Under the pieces are notes generated by a model, which saw only the letters and a list, made by a program, of their open reading frames with translations, had not been told where the DNA came from and did no database searches. Positions 16,701-23,909 of a DNA stretch of 30,893 nucleotides are shown here, one piece after another. Source of the DNA: UBA6382 sp963631415 (GTDB lineage: Bacteria > Bacteroidota > Bacteroidia > Bacteroidales > Bacteroidaceae); NCBI GenBank assembly GCA_963631415.1, contig CAVGQS010000003.1, forward strand, positions 1 to 30,893, given 5' to 3'. The first letter of the stretch is position 1. Each line of letters starts with the position of its first letter. The translations under genes and the position numbers were made by a program.

Positions 16701-17123
16701 CACAACCTTAACCGCCAGAGCCTCTGGGTATGTGACCACAAACATGGAGGAAGAGGGGGAGCCGTCGAGACTTGCCAGTCTGCCAAGCACGTCAGTGCGC
16801 AGAATCTCGTTGGCGGGGTCAATCTGCGCATACCTCACGCCGCGCTTGTAGGGAGAGGGGAAATACAGCGAACTGCCCTCGCCAAGCAAGGTCTCCAAGT
16901 CGCCATGGAAAGCCGTCGCTTCGCTTTCGTCGTTCAAGACGACAAGAAACAACTGAGGGGCAGACAGCAATTCAGGCAAGGCGCTGAAGCACGCTGCAGC
17001 CGAAGAACCCTGCAAACCTTCCAGGAACAAAGAATTGCCCACAGTCAGCTTGGCGATGCGATTTGCCGCAGCGCGCACGCCACTATGACGCAGAAACATT
17101 TTCCTTATATCCGAAGGTTCCAT
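13719..17123 (-). CDS. mfd: Transcription-repair coupling factor
   Basis: This 1134-residue DNA translocase removes RNA polymerase stalled at DNA lesions and recruits UvrA. The order of domains is as expected: UvrB-like N-terminal module (about 30-230, with YVYEPGEFAVRGSILDVF at 178-195), RNA polymerase-interacting domain (about 445-510, GDYVTHIDHGIGQFVGL), RecG-like helicase core with Walker A GDVGFGKTE (599-607), Walker B IIDEEQKFG (698-706), TATPIPRTL (727-735) and motif VI QMRGRVGRS (869-877), then the TRCF C-terminal domain. Length is normal. It converges on the MBOAT gene with 22 bases between stop codons. The long antisense frame at 14193-16091 is a shadow of this gene. Confidence 0.97.
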   Translation of the reverse strand: MEPSDIRKMFLRHSGVRAAANRIAKLTVGNSLFLEGLQGSSAAACFSALPELLSAPQLFLVVLNDESEATAFHGDLETLLGEGSSLYFPSPYKRGVRYAQIDPANEILRTDVLGRLASLDGSPSSSMFVVTYPEALAVKVVTQDTVRDACFNVEVGKEYDFARIGDQLTALGFRHADYVYEPGEFAVRGSILDVFSYSNDCPFRIDFFGDEIDSIRTFDVQTQLSIEKVSTASLVPFVSSSPHSRVSFFNFLPDSTVLVQKNPAFVRDMVGKIFDAGFSEQALIERAVIQGEEKDGVSELDANSLLLDGTDFARGQMKYSSVVLATKPAGVKGDSVQFHTSPQPLFHKNFDLIGQTLSDFNAKGYKICIFADSDKQHERLKEIFSQSDHPVAFQPVSSTIHSGFADDTLKVCLFTDHQIFDRFHKYQIRSGYARNGKVAHSLRELNQFAPGDYVTHIDHGIGQFVGLVRVEKGGVEQEMMKLLYKDGDIVYVSVHALSKVSKYKPGEGETPRLSKLGTGSWHQLKERTKKKIKDIARDLIKLYSERRQQEGFAYSPDSYMQHELEASFAYEDTPDQLSVTSQIKTDMESKRPMDRLVCGDVGFGKTELAVRAAFKAAADSKQVAVLVPTTVLAYQHYQTFKERLKDFPVTVEYLSRSRTPKQTKEICERLKDGKIEIIIGTQKLLGKSVVFKDLGLLIIDEEQKFGVATKEKLRQMKVNVDTLTLTATPIPRTLQFSLMGARDLSVLSTPPANRHPIQTEIHVFGHEIIADAINFEMSRGGQVFFVCNRIAQIPHVESLIHEYVPDARVAVGHGRMSPEALEKIILDFINREYDVLLSTTIVENGIDIPNANTIIIDNAQNFGLSDLHQMRGRVGRSNRKAFCYLLAPPAAALSDDSRHRLEAIESFSDLGSGIQIAMQDLDIRGAGNLLGAEQSGFIADLGYETYQKILSEAVSELKTEEFADLYADEAEQSVSLQGELFVGECSLDSDLPFYLPEEYIPGTNERVLCYREIDSLSSDALLADYRKKLEDRFGALPEPAENLLKVPVVRRLGRSLGIERIVVRSGVLTLYYVSNLSSAFYQSDTFGRSITYMADHYKTCKLSEQNKKRRLTIQNVSNIDQVLSVLNGISTSRQ

Positions 17124-17209
17124 AGAATTACTATACTATCTTGGCTATGCTAGAATGATAGTCCGATTTTCCGAAACAAATGCGATTAACAGAAACATCC
17201 ACATACACC

Positions 17210-17239
17210 AAAAGACCACCGGACATAATCTGGTGATCT
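17210..17239 (-). terminator. Terminator downstream of secG
   Basis: On the minus strand AGATCACCAG (17239-17230) pairs with CCGGTGGTCT (17222-17213), allowing G-U pairs, with a 7-base loop, followed by TTT then GG. It lies 35 bases beyond the secG stop and before mfd, so it probably ends the upstream envelope operon. Confidence 0.7.
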
Positions 17240-17273
17240 TTGTATAACACTTAAAATTTTCTATTATGGAAAA

Positions 17274-17648
17274 TCAGTTTGCGGGAGTGCCCTGAGCGGG
17301 AGCCTGTTGCTCGCCCTGTTGTCCCTGAGCCGGCATAGCCTGCTTTGTAGGCTGAGCTGTTGCTGAAGGTATGGGGGCTGCAGTCTGTACGGGAGCTTTT
17401 TCCACTACAGAGCTCTGAGTTGTCTCAGTAGGAGTAACATAAGCGGCAACAACGCTGAACACCACCATAGCGATGGCAAGACCCCAAGTTGCTTTTTCTA
17501 CAAATTCTGTGGTTTTGCGTACACCGCCCAAACTGTTGGCGCTGGAGAAGCCAGCAGCAAGACCACCGCCCTTAGACTCTTGAATAAGTACAATCAAGCA
17601 CATCAGAACGGCAGCGAGCACAATAAGTACGATAACGATACTATACAT
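17274..17648 (-). CDS. secG: Preprotein translocase subunit SecG
   Basis: This 124-residue inner membrane protein is the accessory subunit of the SecYEG channel. Two transmembrane helices (about 2-22 and 53-71) flank the family segment LIQESKGGGLAAGFSSANS (20-38). After the second helix there is a Pro/Ala/Gln-rich tail (about 73-124) that is longer than in E. coli SecG family members and low in complexity. Its ATG overlaps the end of the upstream hypothetical gene by 8 bases (ATGTATAG, the TAG being the upstream stop), indicating translational coupling. A terminator follows at 17210. Confidence 0.94.
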   Translation of the reverse strand: MYSIVIVLIVLAAVLMCLIVLIQESKGGGLAAGFSSANSLGGVRKTTEFVEKATWGLAIAMVVFSVVAAYVTPTETTQSSVVEKAPVQTAAPIPSATAQPTKQAMPAQGQQGEQQAPAQGTPAN

Positions 17649-18471
17649 TTCTATTATCTTTGTTTTTGTTGATACGTATTAGTAATTTCAGATAACGCAT
17701 TTGGTCTGCAAAGTAAGCACTTTTTTTTGGATTTTCGGCACTTATAGACTCAATAATTTCAAGTGCCTGCTCATATTTATGCTGTTTTATATACAAGCTT
17801 GCCATCGTTTCAGTGAAAAACTCTTTCTTGTGTTCTTCAGCAAACGAAGCATCGTCAGTTTGGGGTGTTTCATCCGGCGTGGTGTCGGCAAGATGCTTGT
17901 TGATAAACGGCACGGTGAACTCTTCGTCTTCCTCATACTCTGGAGCATTATCGTGCGGCTGAATTTCTGAAGCAGAATCAGTGGCAGTGGTTTCCGGCAC
18001 GTCCTGACGATTCTGTGGAGTTGGCGCTGCAGAACCTCCATTATGACCTATGTCGGGCAATTGCTCCAAGTAGAGAGAATAGTCACCCATAGAGTCTGGC
18101 GCCTCTGCCGCTTGTTGTTGTGATGCAGCTGGCGTCGGCACTCCTTTGAGGAAGTTGTCAATCAACGCCAGGGTCTTGTCGCCATCAACGCCGCCAGGAT
18201 TTTCCAGCATCACTGTCGGTATCGAGAAGTTGCCGCCCTCTACCATATCAAAAAGCACAGAGCGGTCTGCCACGCAAAGAGCCGACACACCCAGTTCCTT
18301 ACTGAACTCCAGGTCGTGGACAGCATACATATTCTGCAGCAAGAGCAAATGGAGCGTATGGTAGTACGGGTACCGTTCAATAGCTTTCCTTAAGACAGGA
18401 ATAGTGCTGCGATCCATACGCTCTGGGTGGCGTATAAGTTCTATGGCTGAGGTGAGTTGCTGGGTAGTCAT
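17641..18471 (-). CDS. Hypothetical protein upstream of secG
   Basis: The protein has 276 residues with no signal peptide or membrane segment. The N-terminal ~90 residues are helical (ending near LCVADRSVLFDMVEGG). A central region (about 115-200) is low-complexity, rich in Pro, Asp, Glu and Thr and probably disordered. The C-terminal ~65 residues hold helices reminiscent of a single tetratricopeptide-like hairpin (ASLYIKQHKYEQALEIIESI). A similar protein next to secG and the LptE-like gene is common in Bacteroidales, from recall; no function is known to me. It overlaps secG by 8 bases and lies 69 bases after the LptE-like gene. Likely cytoplasmic. Confidence 0.85.
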   Translation of the reverse strand: MTTQQLTSAIELIRHPERMDRSTIPVLRKAIERYPYYHTLHLLLLQNMYAVHDLEFSKELGVSALCVADRSVLFDMVEGGNFSIPTVMLENPGGVDGDKTLALIDNFLKGVPTPAASQQQAAEAPDSMGDYSLYLEQLPDIGHNGGSAAPTPQNRQDVPETTATDSASEIQPHDNAPEYEEDEEFTVPFINKHLADTTPDETPQTDDASFAEEHKKEFFTETMASLYIKQHKYEQALEIIESISAENPKKSAYFADQMRYLKLLIRINKNKDNRNV

Positions 18472-18540
18472 AATAGTAGATAGGTATGTGTGCGGTGTTG
18501 ATTGCGGGCATTGCGGCTATGAGCGTTGTATTAAAGCGTC

Positions 18541-19071
18541 TTACCAGTTGGCCACGGTGGCATTGAATATTTGATCTACGATGGTTTCTATCATCTGCGC
18601 TACGAGATCTTCCTGCACGTCATTGAGCCGTTGCGAAGAATCATAGTCGGCAGTGGCAGTGAAAGAACGTTCAAAGTCATCGGAGTGCTTCTTGTTGTTC
18701 ACAAAGCGCACGTTGACGGTCATCTTCAGCTGCGTCTGCGAGGAGTAGCCGTCAGCCGACACAGACTTGTTGTACTGGCTGTACTCCGTAATCTCGCCTG
18801 ACAGCTGCAGGTCACCGTTGCGTTTCACCAGTCTCAGTTTTGTCTGGCGAGTATAGGCGTCAGACAACTCGTTGTTGAACATGGAGTGCATCGGCGCCCA
18901 GACATAGGCAGAGCGAAGAGGGAAATCGTCTATCTGTATCGTCTTTGTGGTGAGATAGTCTATCGAGGACCCGTTGAACTTATAGCTAACGGAACATCCT
19001 GCCAAGAGCAGCATAAGGCAAAAGCTCACCAGTGTGCTTGCTACGATTGATTTATCACGTGTCAGAGTCAT
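18541..19071 (-). CDS. lptE: LptE-like LPS-assembly lipoprotein
   Basis: This 176-residue protein has a lipoprotein signal: a hydrophobic stretch then LLLAGC, with the acylated cysteine at about residue 26. The mature part begins VSYKFNGSSIDYLTTKTI and carries the LptE-type fold pattern (IQIDDFPLRSAYVWAPMHSMFNNELSDAYTRQTKLRLV region, residues about 46-84, then alternating beta strands), as in Bacteroidales homologues annotated LptE. LptE plugs the LptD barrel at the outer membrane during LPS insertion. It sits 21 bases after the sigma-54 activator gene and is followed by the hypothetical gene and secG. The LptE assignment is from sequence pattern and gene order; distant-family assignment is moderately certain. 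Confidence 0.85.
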   Translation of the reverse strand: MTLTRDKSIVASTLVSFCLMLLLAGCSVSYKFNGSSIDYLTTKTIQIDDFPLRSAYVWAPMHSMFNNELSDAYTRQTKLRLVKRNGDLQLSGEITEYSQYNKSVSADGYSSQTQLKMTVNVRFVNNKKHSDDFERSFTATADYDSSQRLNDVQEDLVAQMIETIVDQIFNATVANW

Positions 19072-19092
19072 AACAATTATTCAGCGGCTTGG

Positions 19093-20280
19093 TCACTTGA
19101 CGTCCTCCAAGCCATATTCCTTGATTTTTCTGTAAAGTGTGCGTTCGGGAATGCCCAGTTCTTCTGCCACCTTGCGGCGAGCACCAGCGTGACGCTTGAG
19201 CGAGGCTATGATGGCATCCTTCTCCATGTCGTCGATGGTGTTGATTTTTTCAGCTGGCTCTGCCGGCTTCACCTCCTCGTACGGGACGGGCAGCGACAAC
19301 AGCGGTTTTGCCGTCATTCCTTCTGACGCTGAGGATTTTGACGGAGTAATATTCAAATACTGTTGCAGTTCGTTCAGTTCTTCACGCATCTGGCGACACT
19401 GTGTGGACAACTGGGCCAGCCATTGGAATATCACGGTCCGCTCAGACTCAAAGGACTTGTAGTCATCGTTGAACGACAGCATGGTTTCCTTTTCGTCAGG
19501 CAAGGCGCTTTTGAGCTTTTCTACAGTCACTATGCCGTCGGGCACTGTGACAGTGAGGCTCTCTACCAGATTGCGCAACTGGCGTATATTGCCCGGCCAT
19601 TGGTATTTCATGGCATAGTTCATTGCCTCGTCGTCGAGCGACACAGGGTCGGCTTTGTTGTATTTGTCGCTCATGTCAAGCGCGAACTTCTTGAACAGCA
19701 AGCGGATGTCGTCGCCTCGCTCACGCAGTGGCGGTATGTTGATAGAGATGCCGTTAAGGCGATAGAACAAGTCTTCCCTGAACTTGCCCTCACGCATTGC
19801 ACTGAGCAGGTTGACGTTGGTGGCAGCCACTATGCGGACGTCGGTCTTAAACACTTTGTCCGAGCCGACAGGGATATATTCACCGCTCTCGAGCACCCTC
19901 AATAGCAGAGACTGCGTTTCTTTAGGCAGTTCCCCAATCTCGTCGAGGAACAGCGTGCCACCGTCACAAGCCGCAAAATATCCTTCGCGGTCTGAGTCAG
20001 CGCCGGTGTAGGCTCCCTTGACATGGCCGAAGAGTTCCGAATTTATCGTGCCGGGAGGAATTGAACCGCAGTTGATGGCCATGAGCCGCTTGTTCTTGCG
20101 GGGGCTGTGATCGTGTATTATGCGGGAGAACACATCCTTGCCCACTCCGTTTTCGCCAAGTATCACCATCGACAAGTCAGTCGGAGCCACGCGCAGAGCC
20201 ATCTGCAGAGCCTCGTCAAGGGCGGAGCACTTGCCGACAATGTTGTATTTTTTCTTTACAGAGAGTAAGTCTATCTTCAT
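19093..20280 (-). CDS. Sigma-54-dependent transcriptional activator (no receiver domain)
   Basis: The protein has 395 residues from the ATG at 20280 (MKIDLLSVKKKYNIVG). The longer in-frame start at 20352 would run 37 bases into the upstream gene, so I prefer the shorter form. An AAA+ domain fills about 12-250: Walker A GENGVGKD (42-49), the sigma-54 contact loop GAYTGA (89-94; GAFTGA with Tyr for Phe), Walker B FLDEIGE (111-117) and the arginine segment FREDLFYRLN (167-176). A Fis-type helix-turn-helix ends the protein (about 350-395, with ERTLYRKIKEYGLEDVK). There is no receiver or GAF domain, so its signal input is unclear. It sits between a DUF5686 outer membrane protein gene and the LptE-like gene, 21 bases from the latter. 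Confidence 0.94.
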   Translation of the reverse strand: MKIDLLSVKKKYNIVGKCSALDEALQMALRVAPTDLSMVILGENGVGKDVFSRIIHDHSPRKNKRLMAINCGSIPPGTINSELFGHVKGAYTGADSDREGYFAACDGGTLFLDEIGELPKETQSLLLRVLESGEYIPVGSDKVFKTDVRIVAATNVNLLSAMREGKFREDLFYRLNGISINIPPLRERGDDIRLLFKKFALDMSDKYNKADPVSLDDEAMNYAMKYQWPGNIRQLRNLVESLTVTVPDGIVTVEKLKSALPDEKETMLSFNDDYKSFESERTVIFQWLAQLSTQCRQMREELNELQQYLNITPSKSSASEGMTAKPLLSLPVPYEEVKPAEPAEKINTIDDMEKDAIIASLKRHAGARRKVAEELGIPERTLYRKIKEYGLEDVK

Positions 20281-20315
20281 TTTCCAAACTATAACGATGA
20301 ATGATGATGCAGCGG

Positions 20316-22910
20316 CTAGAAAGTCAGCTCCAGCTTCACTCGCCAACCCCACTTCTTCGCACCCGGCAGGTACAGGTAGTTCAGTCGGCGAACCGCCTGG
20401 ATCTGCAGCACCTTAAATATATTGTGGATACCCGCATACACCTCTACGTAAGGTTTGTTGTTCTCCATTGCGAACGAAGAATAGCGGAAGGAACCGTCGT
20501 GCGAAAAATGGCCGGGGAAGTAGTAGAGCCGGCTGTCACCAGGATTGAGCGAGGGATTGTTCTTGTCCGTGAGGGTTCCCCACAGGGCGTTGCATCCTAT
20601 GACCTCACGCCACTTGAGCTTGCGCAGCAGCGGGATGCGGTTGAATATCTTGCCGTTGAGATCCCAGTTCACCATGGCGGAGACATAGCGGTCGTTGACG
20701 AACTCCATGTTGTTGACCATGCAGAACATAGCTTTGTGCACTATGTAGGACTGGTTGGCGGCAGGCATAATCAGCAGCGGATAGGGCACGCGATTCCACT
20801 GGACGCCTCCGTTTAGGTAGCAGTCCATCCTGCCCCACGCCGACGGCAACCAGAAACGCTTGTAGACAGAAGCCTCCGTCAGGTTGTAGTTGTGCTCGCC
20901 GCCCAGGGTCTTGAGTCCCACGGTGTGGCTCAGGGTGAATATCGGAGCCTCGTTGTTGACGGTGATGCGGCGCTGCTTGGTGTTCATGTACTTGGCGCCA
21001 GGGCTGAACTTCAGCTCTACCGCAAAGTCCGTCGTATTGAAGTAGCGGTTGTGCTTGTTCTTGTCGGTCGTTGGCGCACCGACGGCATCCAAAGGCTGGT
21101 AGAACAGCGCCCCGACAGCCTCGTCACGCTGCCGGCATAGTTTTGCGGTGACGCCAAAGCCGTTGAGCCACTCGCGCTGGTACTTGAGGTTGAACTTATG
21201 GTAATAGACCATCTGGTCTACCGTGGTCACCTTGAATGAAGAGAACACGTTGTCCTTGTCTGTGGGCATGAATTTGTCTGACGCCGACATCACGTCCGTC
21301 TGGTACGACGCCGACAGGTTGTTCATGGGGAACTCCGTGACCTGGTAGGACCTCTTCTTGAAAGCGTAGGTGAGTTCTGTCATGCCTTTGAACCTGTGAT
21401 CCTTGAATCCGTAGGCGACATACCCTTTCGCAAACAGGTGAGGGTTGAGGTTTGCGGTAGTCTGGCCAGAGGCTCGCAAGCGGAACCCGTCAATGAAGTT
21501 GTGGCTGAACGTAGTGTTTACGGGACCAAAATCAAACTTCGAGGGCTTCTGTGGATTAGACGATGTCTCTATATAGTTCTCCACAAACGCCTTGAACACA
21601 AACAGGAAGATGTTGAAGTTCTTCATGCTCTGGAACTCCTTCACCATCTGCCCCATGGAGGCCTCGGCCATCGTGAGGCTGTCCGTGCGGTTGGTTTCCC
21701 AGAATTTGTTGTCCTGCAGCACTGCGTTGGGTTCGATGTACTCCTGGCCTCCAAAGCGGAAGTCCTTGTCGGGCAGCGGCGACAGGCTGAAGTCGGAATA
21801 GTCGTTGGTGAGCTGCACATGCAGCCGCGCCATGTCCAGGATAGCGGAAATCTGCACCGTCATCTTGTTTTGCGACAATACTTGGTCTCCAGACGGCAGG
21901 TGCTGGAACTCCTGGTCAATATTGAGGCTTTCCACAAAATTGACGTCTGAGCTGTGGGGTATCTGCAGTTTTGAACGGCGCACCCTGTAGGTTGAGTCCG
22001 TCATTATATAAATGCTGCCGGAAAAGCCGAAGTCCTGAGGATTGTTGGGGGTGAAAGCCACCTCTATGCACTTGTCGTCGCCCACAAAGACGGTGTCTTG
22101 TATGTAGAAGTGGTAGAAGCTGATGGCGTTCTTAGAAGAGATGGGGCTCACAAACTGGTGGCGCAGCAGTCTCACGTTGTCGTCAAAAATGTTGACGTCG
22201 CTGAAGCAGTCTGCCAAGATGTTGTTGAGAATCTCTCCTGAGGAGAAAAACTTGTTGAGTCCCTCTTCGCGCTTGCCGGTGATAATTGTTTTCTCCGACT
22301 GGGGGTTCTTGCGCCAAATCTTACGCAAGGTGGTCTCCTGGAATGTGACAGGGAATATGCGCTTCCCCGTTTCGGGACACACCTCCACATGCTTGTTCAG
22401 AAACGGCATCTTCTTGAATATACCCTCGTTGAGCGTCTTCTCCGAAACGTCGTTGAAGGCGAACGTCAGCTTCTTGTACATGTTGTAGCTGAAGTAAGGG
22501 TGCCGATGCAGGTCGGTCTGCTTCTTTGCGGCAATAACCTTCTTCATCAGCTCAACAGCGGGGTTGTTCTTGCGCGAATACTTCTTTTTGCGGGCCTTGA
22601 CCACCGCCTCTTTCAGCGTGTGCGACACGTCGGTCATCTTCACGTCGATGCGCCGGCTCTCCGACGTTATGTTGAAGGTCTGGCGCCCGTAGCCGTAGAA
22701 CGAGACCACCAGCGTCTTGCCAGCATGCAGCGGCAGCGTGTACATGCCGTTGGCATCGGTGTTTACGCCCACCGGCATTCCGTCATAAAACACGTTAGCG
22801 TATGCAATAGGTTTGCCGGTGCGGGCATCAGTAACCACACCGGCTATATTTTGAGCCGCCACGCCAAGCGAAACGACGGCAAAAGCCACGATCAGCAATA
22901 TCTTGCGCAT
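20316..22910 (-). CDS. DUF5686-type outer membrane barrel with carboxypeptidase-like regulatory domain
   Basis: The protein has 864 residues from the ATG at 22910 (MRKILLIVAFAVVSLGVAAQ, a clear signal peptide); the frame extends upstream to 23018 but that start passes through the -7 box at 22949 and lacks a signal peptide. Residues about 20-105 form a carboxypeptidase D regulatory-like beta domain (IAGVVTDARTGKPIAYANVF), as found in SusC-type receptors. The remaining ~750 residues are long amphipathic beta strands, and the protein ends in LELTF with a terminal Phe, the usual outer membrane barrel signature. This architecture matches the DUF5686 family of Bacteroidetes; no transport substrate is known. 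It lacks TonB-box evidence. It is 35 bases upstream of the sigma-54 activator gene. Confidence 0.88.
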   Translation of the reverse strand: MRKILLIVAFAVVSLGVAAQNIAGVVTDARTGKPIAYANVFYDGMPVGVNTDANGMYTLPLHAGKTLVVSFYGYGRQTFNITSESRRIDVKMTDVSHTLKEAVVKARKKKYSRKNNPAVELMKKVIAAKKQTDLHRHPYFSYNMYKKLTFAFNDVSEKTLNEGIFKKMPFLNKHVEVCPETGKRIFPVTFQETTLRKIWRKNPQSEKTIITGKREEGLNKFFSSGEILNNILADCFSDVNIFDDNVRLLRHQFVSPISSKNAISFYHFYIQDTVFVGDDKCIEVAFTPNNPQDFGFSGSIYIMTDSTYRVRRSKLQIPHSSDVNFVESLNIDQEFQHLPSGDQVLSQNKMTVQISAILDMARLHVQLTNDYSDFSLSPLPDKDFRFGGQEYIEPNAVLQDNKFWETNRTDSLTMAEASMGQMVKEFQSMKNFNIFLFVFKAFVENYIETSSNPQKPSKFDFGPVNTTFSHNFIDGFRLRASGQTTANLNPHLFAKGYVAYGFKDHRFKGMTELTYAFKKRSYQVTEFPMNNLSASYQTDVMSASDKFMPTDKDNVFSSFKVTTVDQMVYYHKFNLKYQREWLNGFGVTAKLCRQRDEAVGALFYQPLDAVGAPTTDKNKHNRYFNTTDFAVELKFSPGAKYMNTKQRRITVNNEAPIFTLSHTVGLKTLGGEHNYNLTEASVYKRFWLPSAWGRMDCYLNGGVQWNRVPYPLLIMPAANQSYIVHKAMFCMVNNMEFVNDRYVSAMVNWDLNGKIFNRIPLLRKLKWREVIGCNALWGTLTDKNNPSLNPGDSRLYYFPGHFSHDGSFRYSSFAMENNKPYVEVYAGIHNIFKVLQIQAVRRLNYLYLPGAKKWGWRVKLELTF

Positions 22911-22948
22911 AATACAACGCTTTGAAGAATTCCAACAACGCATAAACG

Positions 22949-22956
22949 CAAAGGTA
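22949..22956 (-). promoter_or_regulatory. Bacteroidetes-type -7 box for the DUF5686/sigma-54/lptE/secG operon
   Basis: On the minus strand this reads TACCTTTG (TAnnTTTG), 38 bases before the ATG at 22910. No strong -33 TTTG at the usual distance is seen. Confidence 0.5.
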
Positions 22957-23030
22957 ACACATTTATTACAAAAAGGCATGTTAAATATACTAAAGATTGC
23001 ACTGGCATCACCAGGCAAAACTATCAGCAG

Positions 23031-23066
23031 AGAGCCGCTCCGGAAATGGTTTTACGGGGCGGCTCT
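23031..23066 (-). terminator. Hairpin downstream of lpxA
   Basis: AGAGCCGCTCCG (23031-23042) and CGGGGCGGCTCT (23055-23066) form a 12-base GC-rich stem with one wobble position and a 12-base loop, 27 bases after the lpxA stop. A T run on the minus strand comes only about ten bases later (GATAGTTTT), so it is a probable rather than certain intrinsic terminator. Confidence 0.6.
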
Positions 23067-23093
23067 TTGTCGTTTGTAGAGGTGCCTGAGGCA

Positions 23094-23867
23094 TCACTCC
23101 TTGCCTATCAGACCCAGTTTGGTCGACTCAAGGAATGATATGATATCGTCTATCTCGGGACTGTTCACCACCTGCGACTTAATCTGCATGATACCGTCTT
23201 CCAGAGATGTCTTGCCGTTGAACACGAGTCGGTAGGCGCTGGCAATGTGAAACTGGATTTTCTCTTCTATGCCGGCATTGCTGAGGATGGTGGCGTTGAC
23301 GCCTCCGTACTCAATGGGGTTGTGTGTGCCTATCACGAAGGGCGGCACGTCTTTGCTGAAGCGGCAGCCGCTCTTGACCATGGCGCAGCGTCCCACGCGA
23401 GTGCCCGGATTGGCAATGACGTTTGACGTAAGGATGGCGTCGTCATGTATCTCTACGCAGCCGGCTATCTTAGAGCCGTAGCCTATCACGGTGTCGTTGA
23501 AGATGTGGCTGTCGTGGGAAATGTGCACTCCCTCCATGATGCAGTTGCCGTTGCCGACAATGGTCTTTCCGTCGGTGTGGGTAGCGCGGTTGATGACCAC
23601 GTTTTCGCGTATGGTGTTGTTGTCGCCAATCACCAGCTGCGTGTCCTCGCCGTTGAACTCAAAGTCCTGAGGGAGAGCGCCCAGCACAGTGCCTTGAAAC
23701 ACGCTGTTGTTTTTGCCCATCACCGTACCCGACATGATGCTGACGAAAGGATAAATCACACAGCCATCGCCTATCACGGTATTTGCCTCAACATAAGCAA
23801 ACGGATATATGGTGACATCGGCTCCTATCTTTGCCGAAGGATCTACAAATGCTTGTGGACTAATCAT
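23094..23867 (-). CDS. lpxA: Acyl-ACP--UDP-N-acetylglucosamine O-acyltransferase
   Basis: This 257-residue cytoplasmic enzyme performs the first lipid A step, transferring a hydroxyacyl chain from ACP to UDP-GlcNAc. The N-terminal ~190 residues form left-handed beta-helix hexapeptide repeats (IGADVTIYPFAYVEANTVIG and onward). The catalytic histidine is His118 in VHISHDSHI, matching His125 of E. coli LpxA. The C-terminal helical domain starts near GIEEKIQFHIASAYRLVF and ends in LESTKLGLIGKE. Length is typical. No lpxC, fabZ, lpxD or lpxB is nearby. It follows the efflux outer membrane factor gene by 42 bases with no promoter seen, so it may be read from the efflux operon. The hexapeptide family also contains related acyltransferases, but the LpxA match is good. 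Confidence 0.92.
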   Translation of the reverse strand: MISPQAFVDPSAKIGADVTIYPFAYVEANTVIGDGCVIYPFVSIMSGTVMGKNNSVFQGTVLGALPQDFEFNGEDTQLVIGDNNTIRENVVINRATHTDGKTIVGNGNCIMEGVHISHDSHIFNDTVIGYGSKIAGCVEIHDDAILTSNVIANPGTRVGRCAMVKSGCRFSKDVPPFVIGTHNPIEYGGVNATILSNAGIEEKIQFHIASAYRLVFNGKTSLEDGIMQIKSQVVNSPEIDDIISFLESTKLGLIGKE

Positions 23868-23909
23868 ATATTTTTAATGTTTTTTGTCGTTGTATTATTT
23901 GAAGCTGCC

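Noticed and set aside
20281..20352. Longer N-terminus of the sigma-54 activator
   Set aside because: It overlaps the end of the DUF5686 gene by 37 bases and adds residues unlike the family; the start at 20280 fits the AAA+ domain boundary.
22911..23018. Longer N-terminus of the DUF5686 protein
   Set aside because: It would bury a clear signal peptide 36 residues inside the protein and covers a promoter-like box.
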